Shown here one piece after another: positions 28,411-36,890 of a stretch of DNA of 64,000 bases. Made by a program: the position numbers and the translations under genes. Source of the stretch: Oceanococcus sp. HetDA_MAG_MS8 (lineage in GTDB: Bacteria > Pseudomonadota > Gammaproteobacteria > Nevskiales > Oceanococcaceae); the NCBI GenBank assembly GCA_019192445.1, contig JAHCMK010000002.1:434001-498000 (forward strand), given 5' to 3'. Under the pieces are notes generated by a model, which saw only the letters and a list, made by a program, of their open reading frames with translations, had not been told where the DNA came from and made no database searches. Position 1 is the stretch's first letter. Every line of letters starts with the position of its first letter.

Positions 28411-29403
28411 TTATTCCGAGCGCTGCGGCCTGGATGCCAAACGCCAAAAGGCTTCCCGCACCGGCACCCCTTCGTGGAGCACCTTATACACCTCTTCCGC
28501 CAAGGGCATATCGACCCCATGGCGCTGGGCCAAGGCGTGCACTTCCACCGCGTTGCGCTTGCCTTCTACCACCTGGCCAATGGCTGCCTCGGCCGCGGCC
28601 AAGTCATCCCCCGAGCCCAAGGCCTTGCCGAAGCGCCGGTTGCGGGATTGGTCATCGGTACAGGTCAGCACCAAATCGCCCATGCCGGCCAGCCCCATGA
28701 GCGTATCTTTTTCACCGCCCAAGGCGGTGCTGAGGCGCATCATTTCCGACAGCCCCCGCGTAATCAGCAATGCCCGGGTGTTGGCGCCCAGCCCCAGGCC
28801 ATCGGCTGCGCCTACGGCAATGGCGACAACGTTTTTCACCCCGCCACCAACGGCCACACCAATAACATCGGTGCTGGTGTAGGCCCGCATACCAGGGCCA
28901 TGTAGCTGTTCTGCCACCTCACGGGCCAAGGCCTCATCGGGGGAAGCAATGGTTACCGCCGAGGGCACGCCGCGACCCACCTCAGCGGCAAAGGTAGGGC
29001 CAGAAATAGCCACAAAGGCCGCGCCGGGCATGTGCTGCTGCACAATCTCGTGGGGCATTTGCGCGGTGTGGGGCACAAAGCCCTTGGCCGCACTCAACAC
29101 TTGCGTGTTTGCCTTGCGCAGTGGTGCCAGCTTGGCCAGCAATGCATCTAGCGCATGGCTGGGCACCGCCACAAGCCAACGCGGCGCCGCTGCGGCCACC
29201 GCCAAGTCGGCGGTGGGCTGTACCCGATCTGGCAGAGGACAATCCGGCAAATAGCGGCTGTTCACGCCGCTGTCGCGCATGCCGGCTATAACGGCCTCAT
29301 CGCGTCCCCACAAAGCCACCGCCTGCCCATTACGAGCCAGCTGAATGGCCAGTGCGGTGCCATAGGAGCCCGCACCGAAGACGCTGATCACCGGATTGTC
29401 CAT
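28411..29403 (-). CDS. gpsA: Glycerol-3-phosphate dehydrogenase [NAD(P)+] (GpsA)
   Basis: Makes sn-glycerol 3-phosphate from dihydroxyacetone phosphate for phospholipid synthesis. 330 residues from the ATG at 29403; the open frame continues to 29496, but the family begins at MDNPVISVFGAGSYGTALA. Rossmann motif GAGSYG, SAAKGF, ISGPTFAAEVGRGVPSA, and the catalytic-lysine region GGGVKNVVAIAVG are present. It follows secB by 10 bases, an order shared with E. coli. Confidence 0.96.
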   Translation of the reverse strand: MDNPVISVFGAGSYGTALAIQLARNGQAVALWGRDEAVIAGMRDSGVNSRYLPDCPLPDRVQPTADLAVAAAAPRWLVAVPSHALDALLAKLAPLRKANTQVLSAAKGFVPHTAQMPHEIVQQHMPGAAFVAISGPTFAAEVGRGVPSAVTIASPDEALAREVAEQLHGPGMRAYTSTDVIGVAVGGGVKNVVAIAVGAADGLGLGANTRALLITRGLSEMMRLSTALGGEKDTLMGLAGMGDLVLTCTDDQSRNRRFGKALGSGDDLAAAEAAIGQVVEGKRNAVEVHALAQRHGVDMPLAEEVYKVLHEGVPVREAFWRLASRPQRSE

Positions 29404-29413
29404 TGCGCGCGGC

Positions 29414-29926
29414 TTAGTGCGGCTGAGCCGGTGTGCCGGCGCCGGGCTGCGCGGCCGTTTGGTTCTTTTGCAGATGCTCGCGCAGGGCGGCATCAAAATT
29501 CACTGGCTGCAGCAAGAAAGGCGGGAAGCCTGCTTTTTGCACCAGATCGTTCACCGCTTCACGCAGGAAGGGGAAGATGTTGTTAGGTGCCCAAGCGCCC
29601 AGAATAGCTTGCCGCTCAACATCGCTGCGCACGTCTTGCACGGCCAAAATGCCGGCCATCTGCAGCTCGACCAGGTAGGCCACTTCATCTTCATGCTTAG
29701 CGGTCACCGTCACGGCCAGTAACACCTGGTGGGTGTCCTTGCCCAAGGGGCTCACCTCAGTGTTGAGGTTCACATCAATCTTCGGCTGGAAGGCCTTGGT
29801 GAAAATTTGCGGTGCGCTGGGCACCTCTACCGACGCATCTTTGAGATAAACCTTTTGCAATTGGATGCGTGGGCCTGCTGGTGCGGCGCCATTGTCGGCG
29901 GCTGCGCTGTTGGTATCTGTACTCAT
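29414..29926 (-). CDS. secB: Protein-export chaperone SecB
   Basis: Tetrameric cytoplasmic chaperone that delivers unfolded precursors to SecA. 170 residues. Conserved segments: IQLQKVYLKDASVEVPSAPQIF, VTAKHEDEVAYLVELQMAGI, and the PNNIFPFLREAVNDLVQKAGFP segment with FLLQPVNFDAL. The start overlaps the stop of the rhodanese-like gene (ATGA). The C-terminal tail is Ala/Pro/Gly-rich. Confidence 0.96.
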   Translation of the reverse strand: MSTDTNSAAADNGAAPAGPRIQLQKVYLKDASVEVPSAPQIFTKAFQPKIDVNLNTEVSPLGKDTHQVLLAVTVTAKHEDEVAYLVELQMAGILAVQDVRSDVERQAILGAWAPNNIFPFLREAVNDLVQKAGFPPFLLQPVNFDAALREHLQKNQTAAQPGAGTPAQPH

Positions 29927-30378
29927 GAGGAACGTTTCTTCGCTTTGCTATTCGTTGCTTGTGTGGTGAGCGGCATGCCCGCCCCTTCCCAGGCGTTCAA
30001 GCCCCCTGCCAAGGGGAACACCGCTGCATGCCCGGCGCTGCGTAGCTTACGTGCAGCACTGGCCGCATGCGCGCCCAGCGCATCAACCAGCAGCAACGGT
30101 TTGTCGGGAGATTTGGCCAACTCCTCCTGCACCTGAGCCCACTTGGCGGGCGGCACATTGTCGGAGCCCATAATGTGGCCACGTTTGAAGTCGGCCGCAC
30201 TGCGCAAGTCCACAATGCGCGTGGGCTTGTCGTTAATCATGCGCACGGCGGCGGCGGGGCTGAGCCGGGGGCCACTGCGACTGGAGAGCAGCCATTCGTT
30301 CACAATGAGCGCCACAATCAAGGCCACGCCCACAGCGACTAGCACGCCCTGGCTGGCCAGAAATTCCATCAGGTTCAT
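29923..30378 (-). CDS. yibN: Rhodanese-like membrane protein, YibN-type
   Basis: Single-span inner-membrane protein with a cytoplasmic rhodanese domain. 151 residues from the ATG at 30378: transmembrane helix about 9-28, then the rhodanese fold (RIVDLRSAADFKRGHIMGSDN; FPLAGGLNAWEGAGMPL). At the active-site loop, where rhodaneses carry Cys and E. coli YibN has SGMQC, this protein reads DALGAHAASAARK without any cysteine, so sulfurtransfer is unlikely. The gene precedes secB as in E. coli. Its start codon overlaps that of envC on the other strand. Confidence 0.87.
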   Translation of the reverse strand: MNLMEFLASQGVLVAVGVALIVALIVNEWLLSSRSGPRLSPAAAVRMINDKPTRIVDLRSAADFKRGHIMGSDNVPPAKWAQVQEELAKSPDKPLLLVDALGAHAASAARKLRSAGHAAVFPLAGGLNAWEGAGMPLTTQATNSKAKKRSS

Positions 30379-31555
30379 GGTGATATTCGTCGAATTAAGA
30401 CCTTCATTATCGCAAGGCCGGAGCAGTTGGCGCAGCCTGCTCGGTGCCTTGCTGCTGTGGGCCTTGCTATGGCCGGCACAGGGCCTGGCCGCCAATGAAG
30501 CCGAGCTGGCTCGCCAGCGCCAGGCGCAACTGCGCCAACAGCTCGAGCGGCTGGCCGATGAGCATGCGCGCAGTAGCGCCGCCTACGGCCACGAACAAGA
30601 ACAGTTGCAACGTCTGCTGGGTAAGCAAGCTCAGGCCCGCCGCCGTTTGCAAAGCACCCGCGAAGATCTGGAGAACACCGCTCAGCGGCTGGACGAGCTG
30701 GAGCAAAACCGCGCTGCCTTGGAGCAGGCGCAGGCCCGCACCCTGGAGCGCCTCCGCCAGGTGTCCAGCCTGTTTCAAATCGCCCGCCAGAACCAAGACC
30801 CGGCCACCGACCCCTTAGAGAACGCCCGCCGGCAAGCCTGGTTGCAATATCTCGGGCGCAGCCGGGCCGAGCTGTTACAACAACTGGGGCATGATGCCGA
30901 GGAGCTCGCGGCGCTGCAGCGCACCGTGGATGCAACGCTGAAGACGCAGCAAGCACAAAAAGCCCAGCGCGAGAAGCAGCTGGCCAGCCTGGAAGGCCTG
31001 GCCGCCGAACACAGCGCCATGATTCGTGACCTGGAGCGCCAGCTAGCCCGCGACCAACGCCAACAAAACGCCCTGGAAGAGCAGCTGGCCGCGGTAGATG
31101 CCCTGCTTCAGCGCCTGGAGCAAGCCCGCACCTGGGCCGGCAAACAGCCCAAGGGCTTAGCGCCCTCGCGTGGGCAACTAGTCTTTCCCGTGCAGGGCAA
31201 AGTGCGCCGGGCGTATGGGCAGCGCACTGGCAGCGGCCAACGCAGCCGAGGCGTAGTCATCGACCTGCCAGGCGGCCAGCCGGTGGGTGCTATCGCGCCT
31301 GGCGTGGCGGTATGGGTGGGCTGGCTATCGCGTTTAGGGCTGACCATGATCGTGGATCATGGCGCCGACTACTTCAGTATTTACGCCCATGCCCAGCAAG
31401 CCTTAGTCGGAGTGGGCGATGCCGTAGGCAGTGGGCAGCCCCTCATCCTCAGCGGCCAAACCGGCGGTTTAAGCCAACCTGGGCTTTACTTGGAAATTCG
31501 CCGAGGGCGCCGCGCCTTAAACCCCAAAGATTGGTTTAAGAATCCACCAAGCTGA
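30377..31555 (+). CDS. envC: EnvC-like murein hydrolase activator
   Basis: Periplasmic activator of N-acetylmuramoyl-L-alanine amidases at the septum. About 392 residues from the ATG at 30377 (a GTG directly follows). Signal peptide ends near PAQGLA (about 38), followed by a long Ala/Gln/Arg/Leu-rich coiled coil (about 40-260) and a C-terminal LytM/M23 domain (from about 270). The metalloprotease ligands are lost: RGVVIDLPGG replaces HxGxD and LYLEIRRG replaces LHFEIR, the expected degenerate site of EnvC-type activators. Divergent from yibN, followed by ctpA. Confidence 0.9.
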   Translation: MVIFVELRPSLSQGRSSWRSLLGALLLWALLWPAQGLAANEAELARQRQAQLRQQLERLADEHARSSAAYGHEQEQLQRLLGKQAQARRRLQSTREDLENTAQRLDELEQNRAALEQAQARTLERLRQVSSLFQIARQNQDPATDPLENARRQAWLQYLGRSRAELLQQLGHDAEELAALQRTVDATLKTQQAQKAQREKQLASLEGLAAEHSAMIRDLERQLARDQRQQNALEEQLAAVDALLQRLEQARTWAGKQPKGLAPSRGQLVFPVQGKVRRAYGQRTGSGQRSRGVVIDLPGGQPVGAIAPGVAVWVGWLSRLGLTMIVDHGADYFSIYAHAQQALVGVGDAVGSGQPLILSGQTGGLSQPGLYLEIRRGRRALNPKDWFKNPPS

Positions 31556-31794
31556 TCGCCACGTACTAACAAGCGTTGGTATGGGTAGCGACAAAGCTCA
31601 CTTGAATGTGTAGCCATCGTCGACACATGTATGACATGGCTGAGCGACTTCCACTCTTGCATAAGCAAGCCCAAAAACCGCTGAGCAAAGCCCACGACAA
31701 CGGCAACTGGTGCTAAAGGCCAGAAAATTGCAACTGCTGTGCTAATGTCAGCGACGAATGGCTGTCTAAAGCGGCATAACTGCTGGAATTCTTG

Positions 31795-33138
31795 ATGATG
31801 AAATTTTCCCCTCGCGCATTTGGACTGGTTGCTACTGGCGCCCTGGTCGGCATTTTGCTGGCCCTAGGCCAAGGAGCAACCGCAAATCGTGCGCACGACA
31901 TGCTGGACGTCCCTCTAGACGACCTCCAGGCCTTTGCCGAGATCCTGAACCAGGTGAAATCGTCTTATGTAGAAGACATAGATGACTCGGAGCTCATCGA
32001 AAATGCCATCCGCGGCATGCTCAGCGGCCTAGACCCGCACTCAGCCTACCTCGACCCCGACGACTTCAAAGACATGCAGGTGTCCACCTCCGGCAAGTTC
32101 GGCGGCCTGGGCATTGAAGTGCAGATGGCCGACGGCTTTGTGCGCGTGGTGGCCCCCATCGACGACACCCCCGCCAGCCGCGCCGGCATGCAGCCCGGCG
32201 ACCTGATCATTCGTATCGACGACAAGCCGGTTAAAGGCATGACCCTCACCGATGCCGTGAAAATGATGCGCGGCAAGCCCGGTACCGACATCAAATTGCT
32301 GGTGATGCGCGAAGGCGAGCGCAAACCCCTGGATATTGAGCTCACCCGCGACATCATCCGCGTGGCCAGCGTGCGCACCCGCACCTTGGATGAGCAATAT
32401 GGCTACATTCGCGTATCCACCTTCACCGGCTCCACCGGCAGCGCGCTCAGCGATGAGCTGCGCAAACTGCAAAAAGAGCAAAAGAACCTCAAAGGCTACG
32501 TGCTGGATTTACGCAACAACCCCGGCGGCGTACTCACCGCTGCGGTAGAAGTGGCCGATGCCTTCTTGCAAGACGGCAACATTGTTTCCATTCGTGGCCG
32601 CGAAGCCGGTGAAGAACGCGAGTTCACGGCCCGCCCAGGCGACAGCGTGAACCAGCGCCCCGTGGTTGTACTGGTGAATGCCGGCTCGGCCTCGGCTTCG
32701 GAAATTGTCGCGGGCGCCCTGCAGGACCAAGGCCGCGCCGTCATTGTTGGCGAGCGCACCTTCGGTAAAGGCTCGGTGCAAACCATTGTGCCCATCCGCA
32801 ACAATGCCGCCATCAAGCTCACCACCGCCCGCTACTACACCCCCAGCGGACGCAGCATTCAGGCCGAAGGCATTAAGCCCGACATTGAAATTGCGGCCCT
32901 GAACGTGACCGAGCGTGAACGCGCCTTCACCCCCGTCACCGAAGCCGACTTGGATAACCGCCTGGATAACGACACCGCCGAGGACGACGACACTGCCGGT
33001 GCCGACCCCTCCAAAGCGCAAAGCACCGTAGAGCTGGCACAAACCGACTTCGCCCTGTACGAAGCCCTTAACGTGCTCAAAGGCTTGGTGATTGCCGACG
33101 CTGCGCGCAACCCCGAGCGCAACCTCGTCCAGCGTTAA
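31795..33138 (+). CDS. ctpA: C-terminal processing peptidase, S41 family (CtpA)
   Basis: Serine protease of the Prc/CtpA type acting in the periplasm. About 447 residues: N-terminal signal or membrane anchor (about 8-30), a PDZ domain (about 95-180, with GGLGIEVQMADGFVRVV and PGDLIIRIDD), then the S41 protease core with VLDLRNNPGGVL, NAGSASASEIVAGAL (serine) and GERTFGKGSVQ (lysine), the Ser/Lys dyad. An acidic Asp/Glu-rich insert lies near 393-408. TTG 31792 and ATGs at 31795 and 31798 compete as start. Follows envC as in many gammaproteobacteria. Confidence 0.94.
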   Translation: MMKFSPRAFGLVATGALVGILLALGQGATANRAHDMLDVPLDDLQAFAEILNQVKSSYVEDIDDSELIENAIRGMLSGLDPHSAYLDPDDFKDMQVSTSGKFGGLGIEVQMADGFVRVVAPIDDTPASRAGMQPGDLIIRIDDKPVKGMTLTDAVKMMRGKPGTDIKLLVMREGERKPLDIELTRDIIRVASVRTRTLDEQYGYIRVSTFTGSTGSALSDELRKLQKEQKNLKGYVLDLRNNPGGVLTAAVEVADAFLQDGNIVSIRGREAGEEREFTARPGDSVNQRPVVVLVNAGSASASEIVAGALQDQGRAVIVGERTFGKGSVQTIVPIRNNAAIKLTTARYYTPSGRSIQAEGIKPDIEIAALNVTERERAFTPVTEADLDNRLDNDTAEDDDTAGADPSKAQSTVELAQTDFALYEALNVLKGLVIADAARNPERNLVQR

Positions 33139-33148
33139 ACCATACTGC

Positions 33149-33172
33149 CGCTCCCGGCCACCGCCGGGAGCG
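33149..33172 (+). terminator. Strong hairpin after ctpA
   Basis: CGCTCCCGGC (33149-33158) and GCCGGGAGCG (33163-33172) form a perfect 10-bp stem with a CACC loop, beginning 10 bases after the ctpA stop. No T-run follows, so it may act as an RNA 3' end stabiliser or an imperfect terminator rather than a classical one. Confidence 0.5.
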
Positions 33173-33283
33173 CGCCTTGCCCCAAGCGGTCAACAAGGTG
33201 CACAAAGCCGCAAGCAGGCTCGCCATCAAGCACCCAGCAGGGCACACTGCAGCACTGACCTCGCTGCCTAAAGCACCAGCCCC

Positions 33284-33667
33284 ATGTCTACAACGACAAC
33301 TCGCGGAATTCGTATAGTCGCTCAGCCCCGCTTCCTTGAGGCCGAGTCCAAACCCGAAGCTAACCGCTACGTATTCGCCTACGACATCACCATTACCAAT
33401 GTCGGCACCACCGGCGCCAAACTCGACTCCCGCCACTGGATCATCACCAACGCCAACGGCGATGCCGAAAACGTGCGCGGCCCAGGCGTAGTCGGCGAAC
33501 AACCCTACCTCGCCCCCGGCGAAAGCTTTGAATACACCAGCTTTTGCCCCCTAGACACCCCCGTAGGCACCATGGAAGGCAGCTTCCAAATGGTTGACGA
33601 CACCGGCGAACATTTCGATGCCGAAATTGCCCCGTTTCGCTTATCCCTGCCGGGCGCCGTCAACTAA
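33284..33667 (+). CDS. apaG: ApaG protein
   Basis: ApaG/DUF525 protein with a fibronectin-III-like fold; function not firmly known. 127 residues, complete. Conserved segments: YVFAYDITITNVG, LDSRHWIITNANG, VRGPGVVGEQPYLAPGESFEYTS without the last residues changed, and the MEGSFQMVDDTGEHFDAEI region. It stands alone here; the usual neighbours ksgA and apaH are not in the window. It marks the left border of the accessory island. Confidence 0.95.
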   Translation: MSTTTTRGIRIVAQPRFLEAESKPEANRYVFAYDITITNVGTTGAKLDSRHWIITNANGDAENVRGPGVVGEQPYLAPGESFEYTSFCPLDTPVGTMEGSFQMVDDTGEHFDAEIAPFRLSLPGAVN

Positions 33668-34070
33668 GCCCCGCCTGCCGCGATAATCACTCTTTCCCGG
33701 ACCAATCGCCCACTCGGTTATCTACGCCCTAGCTCCCAGACCAAAATAGTGCTTTAATCCTCAGCAGACCAATCAAGCACGTATAGCCGTGCATTATTTG
33801 CGGTTTGTGGGAGGGGAGCTTGACCTGCTTTTTCCAACGTGACGCACACACCGAGAGCCTGAACGACCACTCGCCTGCGTTTAGTCGGCCTAAGGATGCA
33901 AGGTATACAGACATTCGCCGCCTAATTCCCTCGGCACGCCCTGTATGTCCAAGCGGCACCAAAACTCCCCCTGCATTATCGAGCAGACTGCTGTGATTAG
34001 ATTGGTTCGCTTCAGGCAACTAAAGGGCCGTCCTTCCTCCAACAGTAGCTGGGCACATAGGTAATTGCTA
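33668..34070. other. 403-bp non-coding gap at the left edge of the accessory island
   Basis: Between apaG and the HEPN-like gene no gene with recognisable features is visible. A minus-strand frame at 33729-34019 shows no family resemblance and no convincing ribosome site. No tRNA, integrase or inverted repeat that would mark an insertion point was found. Base composition becomes more A+T rich through this stretch. Confidence 0.5.
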
Positions 34071-34583
34071 ATGGCAGAATACAGCATAGGGTTCGCTGAG
34101 AAGCTTATCGAGGCAGCTCAATCAATCACGCTAGGCTGCGAGCAATCCATAGATGCGGGGCGTACTGTGCTCTACCTAAGTCTCCTTTCGTCGGAGATTT
34201 CGCTGAAGGCACTTCTCGAGCATGCAGGCAAGCCAATTCCAGACATCATTCGATGTCAGCATCGATTGGCAGACTTACTGAAAGAAACCGATAAGTGTTT
34301 CGTTCATACCGTTATTGTCGCTGGTGGAACCCAGCGCCGTTGGATTCCCGCTACAAGCATACGTGCGCTGACCTTTGAAGATAGAGGTGCAAAATCTACG
34401 GTTGGAGCATTCCTCAACTCAGAAAATCGGGGCGCCTCGAAATATCCCAACGAAGTCAGGTACGGCGACCGTCTTATGCACTTTCCCCCCACTGCGGCCT
34501 TAAGCGCTGCAACGCTGATCGTAGATTGGGCTCGTCGGCACTGGGAGCACTTTCGCCTCGCTCCCTTGATGGAGAGCCCGTGA
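34071..34583 (+). CDS. HEPN-like domain protein, uncharacterised
   Basis: Not assigned to a named family. 170 residues from the ATG at 34071 (AGG 9 bases upstream). The N-terminal half is helical and follows the HEPN pattern: an amphipathic first helix (about 3-24), then RTVLYLSLLSSEISLKALLEHAGKPI, and HRLADLLKE after a short loop, comparable to the K-ALL...G...H-L-LL pattern of HEPN proteins. The canonical RNase motif RxxxxH is not clear: only Arg61 and His64 are near each other. The C-terminal half (about 80-170) is unlike anything recognised. First gene of a three-gene cassette, 79 bases before the next. Codon and base use are more A+T rich than in flanking genes. Confidence 0.55.
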   Translation: MAEYSIGFAEKLIEAAQSITLGCEQSIDAGRTVLYLSLLSSEISLKALLEHAGKPIPDIIRCQHRLADLLKETDKCFVHTVIVAGGTQRRWIPATSIRALTFEDRGAKSTVGAFLNSENRGASKYPNEVRYGDRLMHFPPTAALSAATLIVDWARRHWEHFRLAPLMESP

Positions 34584-34662
34584 GGTTGCGCCCAACGATG
34601 CGCTGCTCGCACCCTTGCAAGCAGGCTCCACTGAGGTAGGGTAGACGGCGTCAAGAAACCCC

Positions 34663-35463
34663 ATGGATAAACGCATCCCCAGAAAGAAAAGAATGAGGGC
34701 CAGCGATAGCCCGTTAGCGAGCAAGTTCGAGGCGGAACTATTGCGTGTAATGGCAGAGTTTAAGGAGACCCACGAGTTTCGACACGCTCAAACTAAAGGC
34801 AATGAGCGCGAAAAGCCCGTTAGAAGATTATTTGAAAGACTCCTGCCTGAACCATACACAGCCGTCGGCGCGGAAATTATTGACGTAAGTGGCGCGCGGA
34901 GTCACCAGCACGATGTTGTTATCTTTAATTCCCACAAAAATCCTGCATTTATTGATGGGGAATCGGCGCTGCTCCCAGCAGAAGCTGCACTTATCGTCGT
35001 GGAGGTGAAGTCGACGCTAACCTCAGAAGAACTGAGAAAATCTTTCGTTTCTGCAAACCAATTGAAACGATTGAGGCCATTAGGCAGGCCTGTGGAACGC
35101 AAGCTTATCCTCCGTGGCAATGACCCAAAGGGCTTCAGGTACTTCTATAGTGTTTTTGGATTCGGTTCCGATCTAACTGCGGATAGATGGCTGGAAAAGG
35201 AGTACCAACGTATTGAGAGAATTCGAACTGCCAATAGGTATAAGAGCCATCCTATAGATCGCGTATACGTTGCTGACCGAGGCGTAATCATGCCTGGGGA
35301 AGCTCGAGGTCGAGCAGAAACAGACTGTTCTGGGGGCGCATTAATGGATTTCGTAATCCATTCGATTAACTTCTGTTTGCGCGAAGACACCCGGCGCCCT
35401 CCAGTTGACTATGTGAATTACACAAAGGCCAGTAGAGGCGCGTGGCGAGACCTCTCATCGTGA
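34663..35463 (+). CDS. DUF6602-like protein with a PD-(D/E)XK nuclease-like core
   Basis: 266 residues. The central part has the order expected for a restriction-endonuclease-like fold: Glu-rich helix NEREKPVRRLFERLLP (48-62), strand AEIIDVSG, then HQHDVVIFNS with Asp84, and after a loop ALIVVEVKSTLT with Glu114-x-Lys116. This resembles DUF6602 proteins; nuclease activity is inferred. The N-terminus is Lys/Arg-rich (KRIPRKKRMR); an ATG at 34693 is an alternative start. C-terminal part (180-266) has no recognised motif. Middle gene of the cassette, 67 bases before the RelA/SpoT gene. Confidence 0.6.
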   Translation: MDKRIPRKKRMRASDSPLASKFEAELLRVMAEFKETHEFRHAQTKGNEREKPVRRLFERLLPEPYTAVGAEIIDVSGARSHQHDVVIFNSHKNPAFIDGESALLPAEAALIVVEVKSTLTSEELRKSFVSANQLKRLRPLGRPVERKLILRGNDPKGFRYFYSVFGFGSDLTADRWLEKEYQRIERIRTANRYKSHPIDRVYVADRGVIMPGEARGRAETDCSGGALMDFVIHSINFCLREDTRRPPVDYVNYTKASRGAWRDLSS

Positions 35464-35530
35464 AGACAGTGCCATCGGCGCCGAACAAGCCGTCGCAGGT
35501 GCGTTTGACCCGAATCCCAAGGGGAATGTC

Positions 35531-36679
35531 GTGATCAAAACTTACTCCGGTAAGCAAATTTCCCGTGCAGGAGATGTGCTTCGCTGTGGATACTTCAACG
35601 ATGGCGATGAGCAGCTGTCACAAGCAATGGATGTCCTGTCGTTCTGGCGGCTGTGCCATGAAAAGCCGCTCGAGAAGGCTTTTAGGATCGTTCAGAAGGT
35701 TGCAAAGAAGCGTGATAAGAATGCACTCTTTGCGAAAAGATTGAAACGGTACGTATCCATATCGCGGAAGCTGCAACGGTTCGACCGTATGAGCCTAAAG
35801 AATATGCAAGACATCGGAGGGTGTCGTGCGATCGTTGCAACTGAAAAAAAACTTGACCAAACCGTTCGGGATTTACGAAAACAACCTGAGTTTAAAACCG
35901 CATTGGGTACCGTTCGTTCAAAGGATTACGTCTCCAAGCCTAAACCTGATGGATATCGAAGTTATCATCTTATTGGGCGTTTCCCAGACGAACATGGAAT
36001 TGAGAGGAACATTGAGGTCCAGATAAGGACTCGAATCCAACACTACTGGGCTACAGCGCTTGAAATTGTCGACCTCTTCACGAATCAGGCTTTGAAATCG
36101 AACCAAGGTGACGAAGACTGGAAGTTGTTTTTTGTGAACGTGAGTCGCCAGTTCCACCTGATGGAGCAGGTGCCACTGTTTGACCAGATGAGCCCTGACG
36201 AGAAGTTCAGAGCGTACTGCACAAGGCTACATTCGAAGAGAGAGGCATACCTTGAGTCTTGCAGGGAGGCACAAATATATCTAGATGCCCTGCAAGTTCA
36301 CGAGCGATTGCGGGCTTACGCTGAGTCGCTTAAGGTTATTGAGCAAGGGCTACGTGAGTTCGAGGGATCCGGGTACGCCTTGCTTGAGGTTGATACGCTC
36401 AAGGGAGAGCTGAAGTGGACCCTCTTCACCAACGACAATAATCAAGGAGCTGAGGAGGCTTACATCAAGGCGGAAAAAAAAGCTTTGGAGCAACCCGGTA
36501 TGGTGGTGGCACTTGTCTCTGCAGCGGCGGCTGGTGGCATTAAAGAGGCCTATCCAAACTTCTTCGCGGACTCTAATATGTTCGTAAATCACGTTACTTT
36601 AATCGCTAAGGCTCCATTAGATATCCGTCCGAATATGCTTGAGCGTGCGTTGGCAAGTGCGGGCTTTAGAGGTGGCTAG
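35531..36679 (+). CDS. RelA/SpoT-domain nucleotide pyrophosphokinase without hydrolase domain
   Basis: Predicted alarmone-type synthetase, or a toxin of the toxSAS kind that transfers pyrophosphate. 382 residues. The synthetase core is complete: basic nucleotide-binding segment KRLKRYVSISRKLQRF (69-84), MQDIGGCRA (92-100, Asp94 for metal), SKPKPDGYRSYHL (135-147, G-loop Tyr142) and EVQIRTRIQHYWA (162-174, catalytic Glu162). No HD hydrolase domain, TGS or ACT domain is present. The C-terminal 200 residues are helical and unrecognised, without a CxxC zinc-finger pattern. The start is GTG at 35531 with AGGGGA just upstream. Third gene of the cassette; A+T-rich. Confidence 0.75.
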   Translation: MIKTYSGKQISRAGDVLRCGYFNDGDEQLSQAMDVLSFWRLCHEKPLEKAFRIVQKVAKKRDKNALFAKRLKRYVSISRKLQRFDRMSLKNMQDIGGCRAIVATEKKLDQTVRDLRKQPEFKTALGTVRSKDYVSKPKPDGYRSYHLIGRFPDEHGIERNIEVQIRTRIQHYWATALEIVDLFTNQALKSNQGDEDWKLFFVNVSRQFHLMEQVPLFDQMSPDEKFRAYCTRLHSKREAYLESCREAQIYLDALQVHERLRAYAESLKVIEQGLREFEGSGYALLEVDTLKGELKWTLFTNDNNQGAEEAYIKAEKKALEQPGMVVALVSAAAAGGIKEAYPNFFADSNMFVNHVTLIAKAPLDIRPNMLERALASAGFRGG

Positions 36680-36723
36680 GGCGTAGCCACTGTTTCTGAC
36701 ACACCCCAACGCGCTGCAAACGG

Positions 36724-36870
36724 AGCAACCGGGGACGAAGCAGCTCGGGACGTTCCCCTTTTTACCCAGCCACCCGCAAGCGCCGCTAATCTCGGGTGTT
36801 AGGCGCCAAGCGCGTTGTCGAGCTTGTCCAGCACCTCTAAACCTTTGCGCGCAGAGCCTTTGGCTGCCAT
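36724..36870. repeat. 147-bp direct repeat, copy 1, carrying a truncated RHH antitoxin end
   Basis: Identical to 37890-38036 except for one base (G at the GCGC[G/A]CAG position), at a constant offset of 1166. On the minus strand it contains the last 24 codons of the RHH antitoxin gene (MAAKGSARKGLEVLDKLDN...), so copy 1 is a fragment of that gene plus its downstream 74 bases. The two copies bracket the AbrB/PIN module. Confidence 0.92.
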
Positions 36871-36890
36871 AACAAATGGGGACGGGTAAC

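Noticed and set aside
33729-34019. Minus-strand frame in the gap after apaG
   Set aside because: No motif, poor start context and low-complexity composition; treated as non-coding.
36790-36815. GTTAGGC at the repeat, resembling an integron attC right box
   Set aside because: No matching RYYYAAC partner at a sensible distance, no integrase and no cassette array; the bases are the end of the antitoxin gene.
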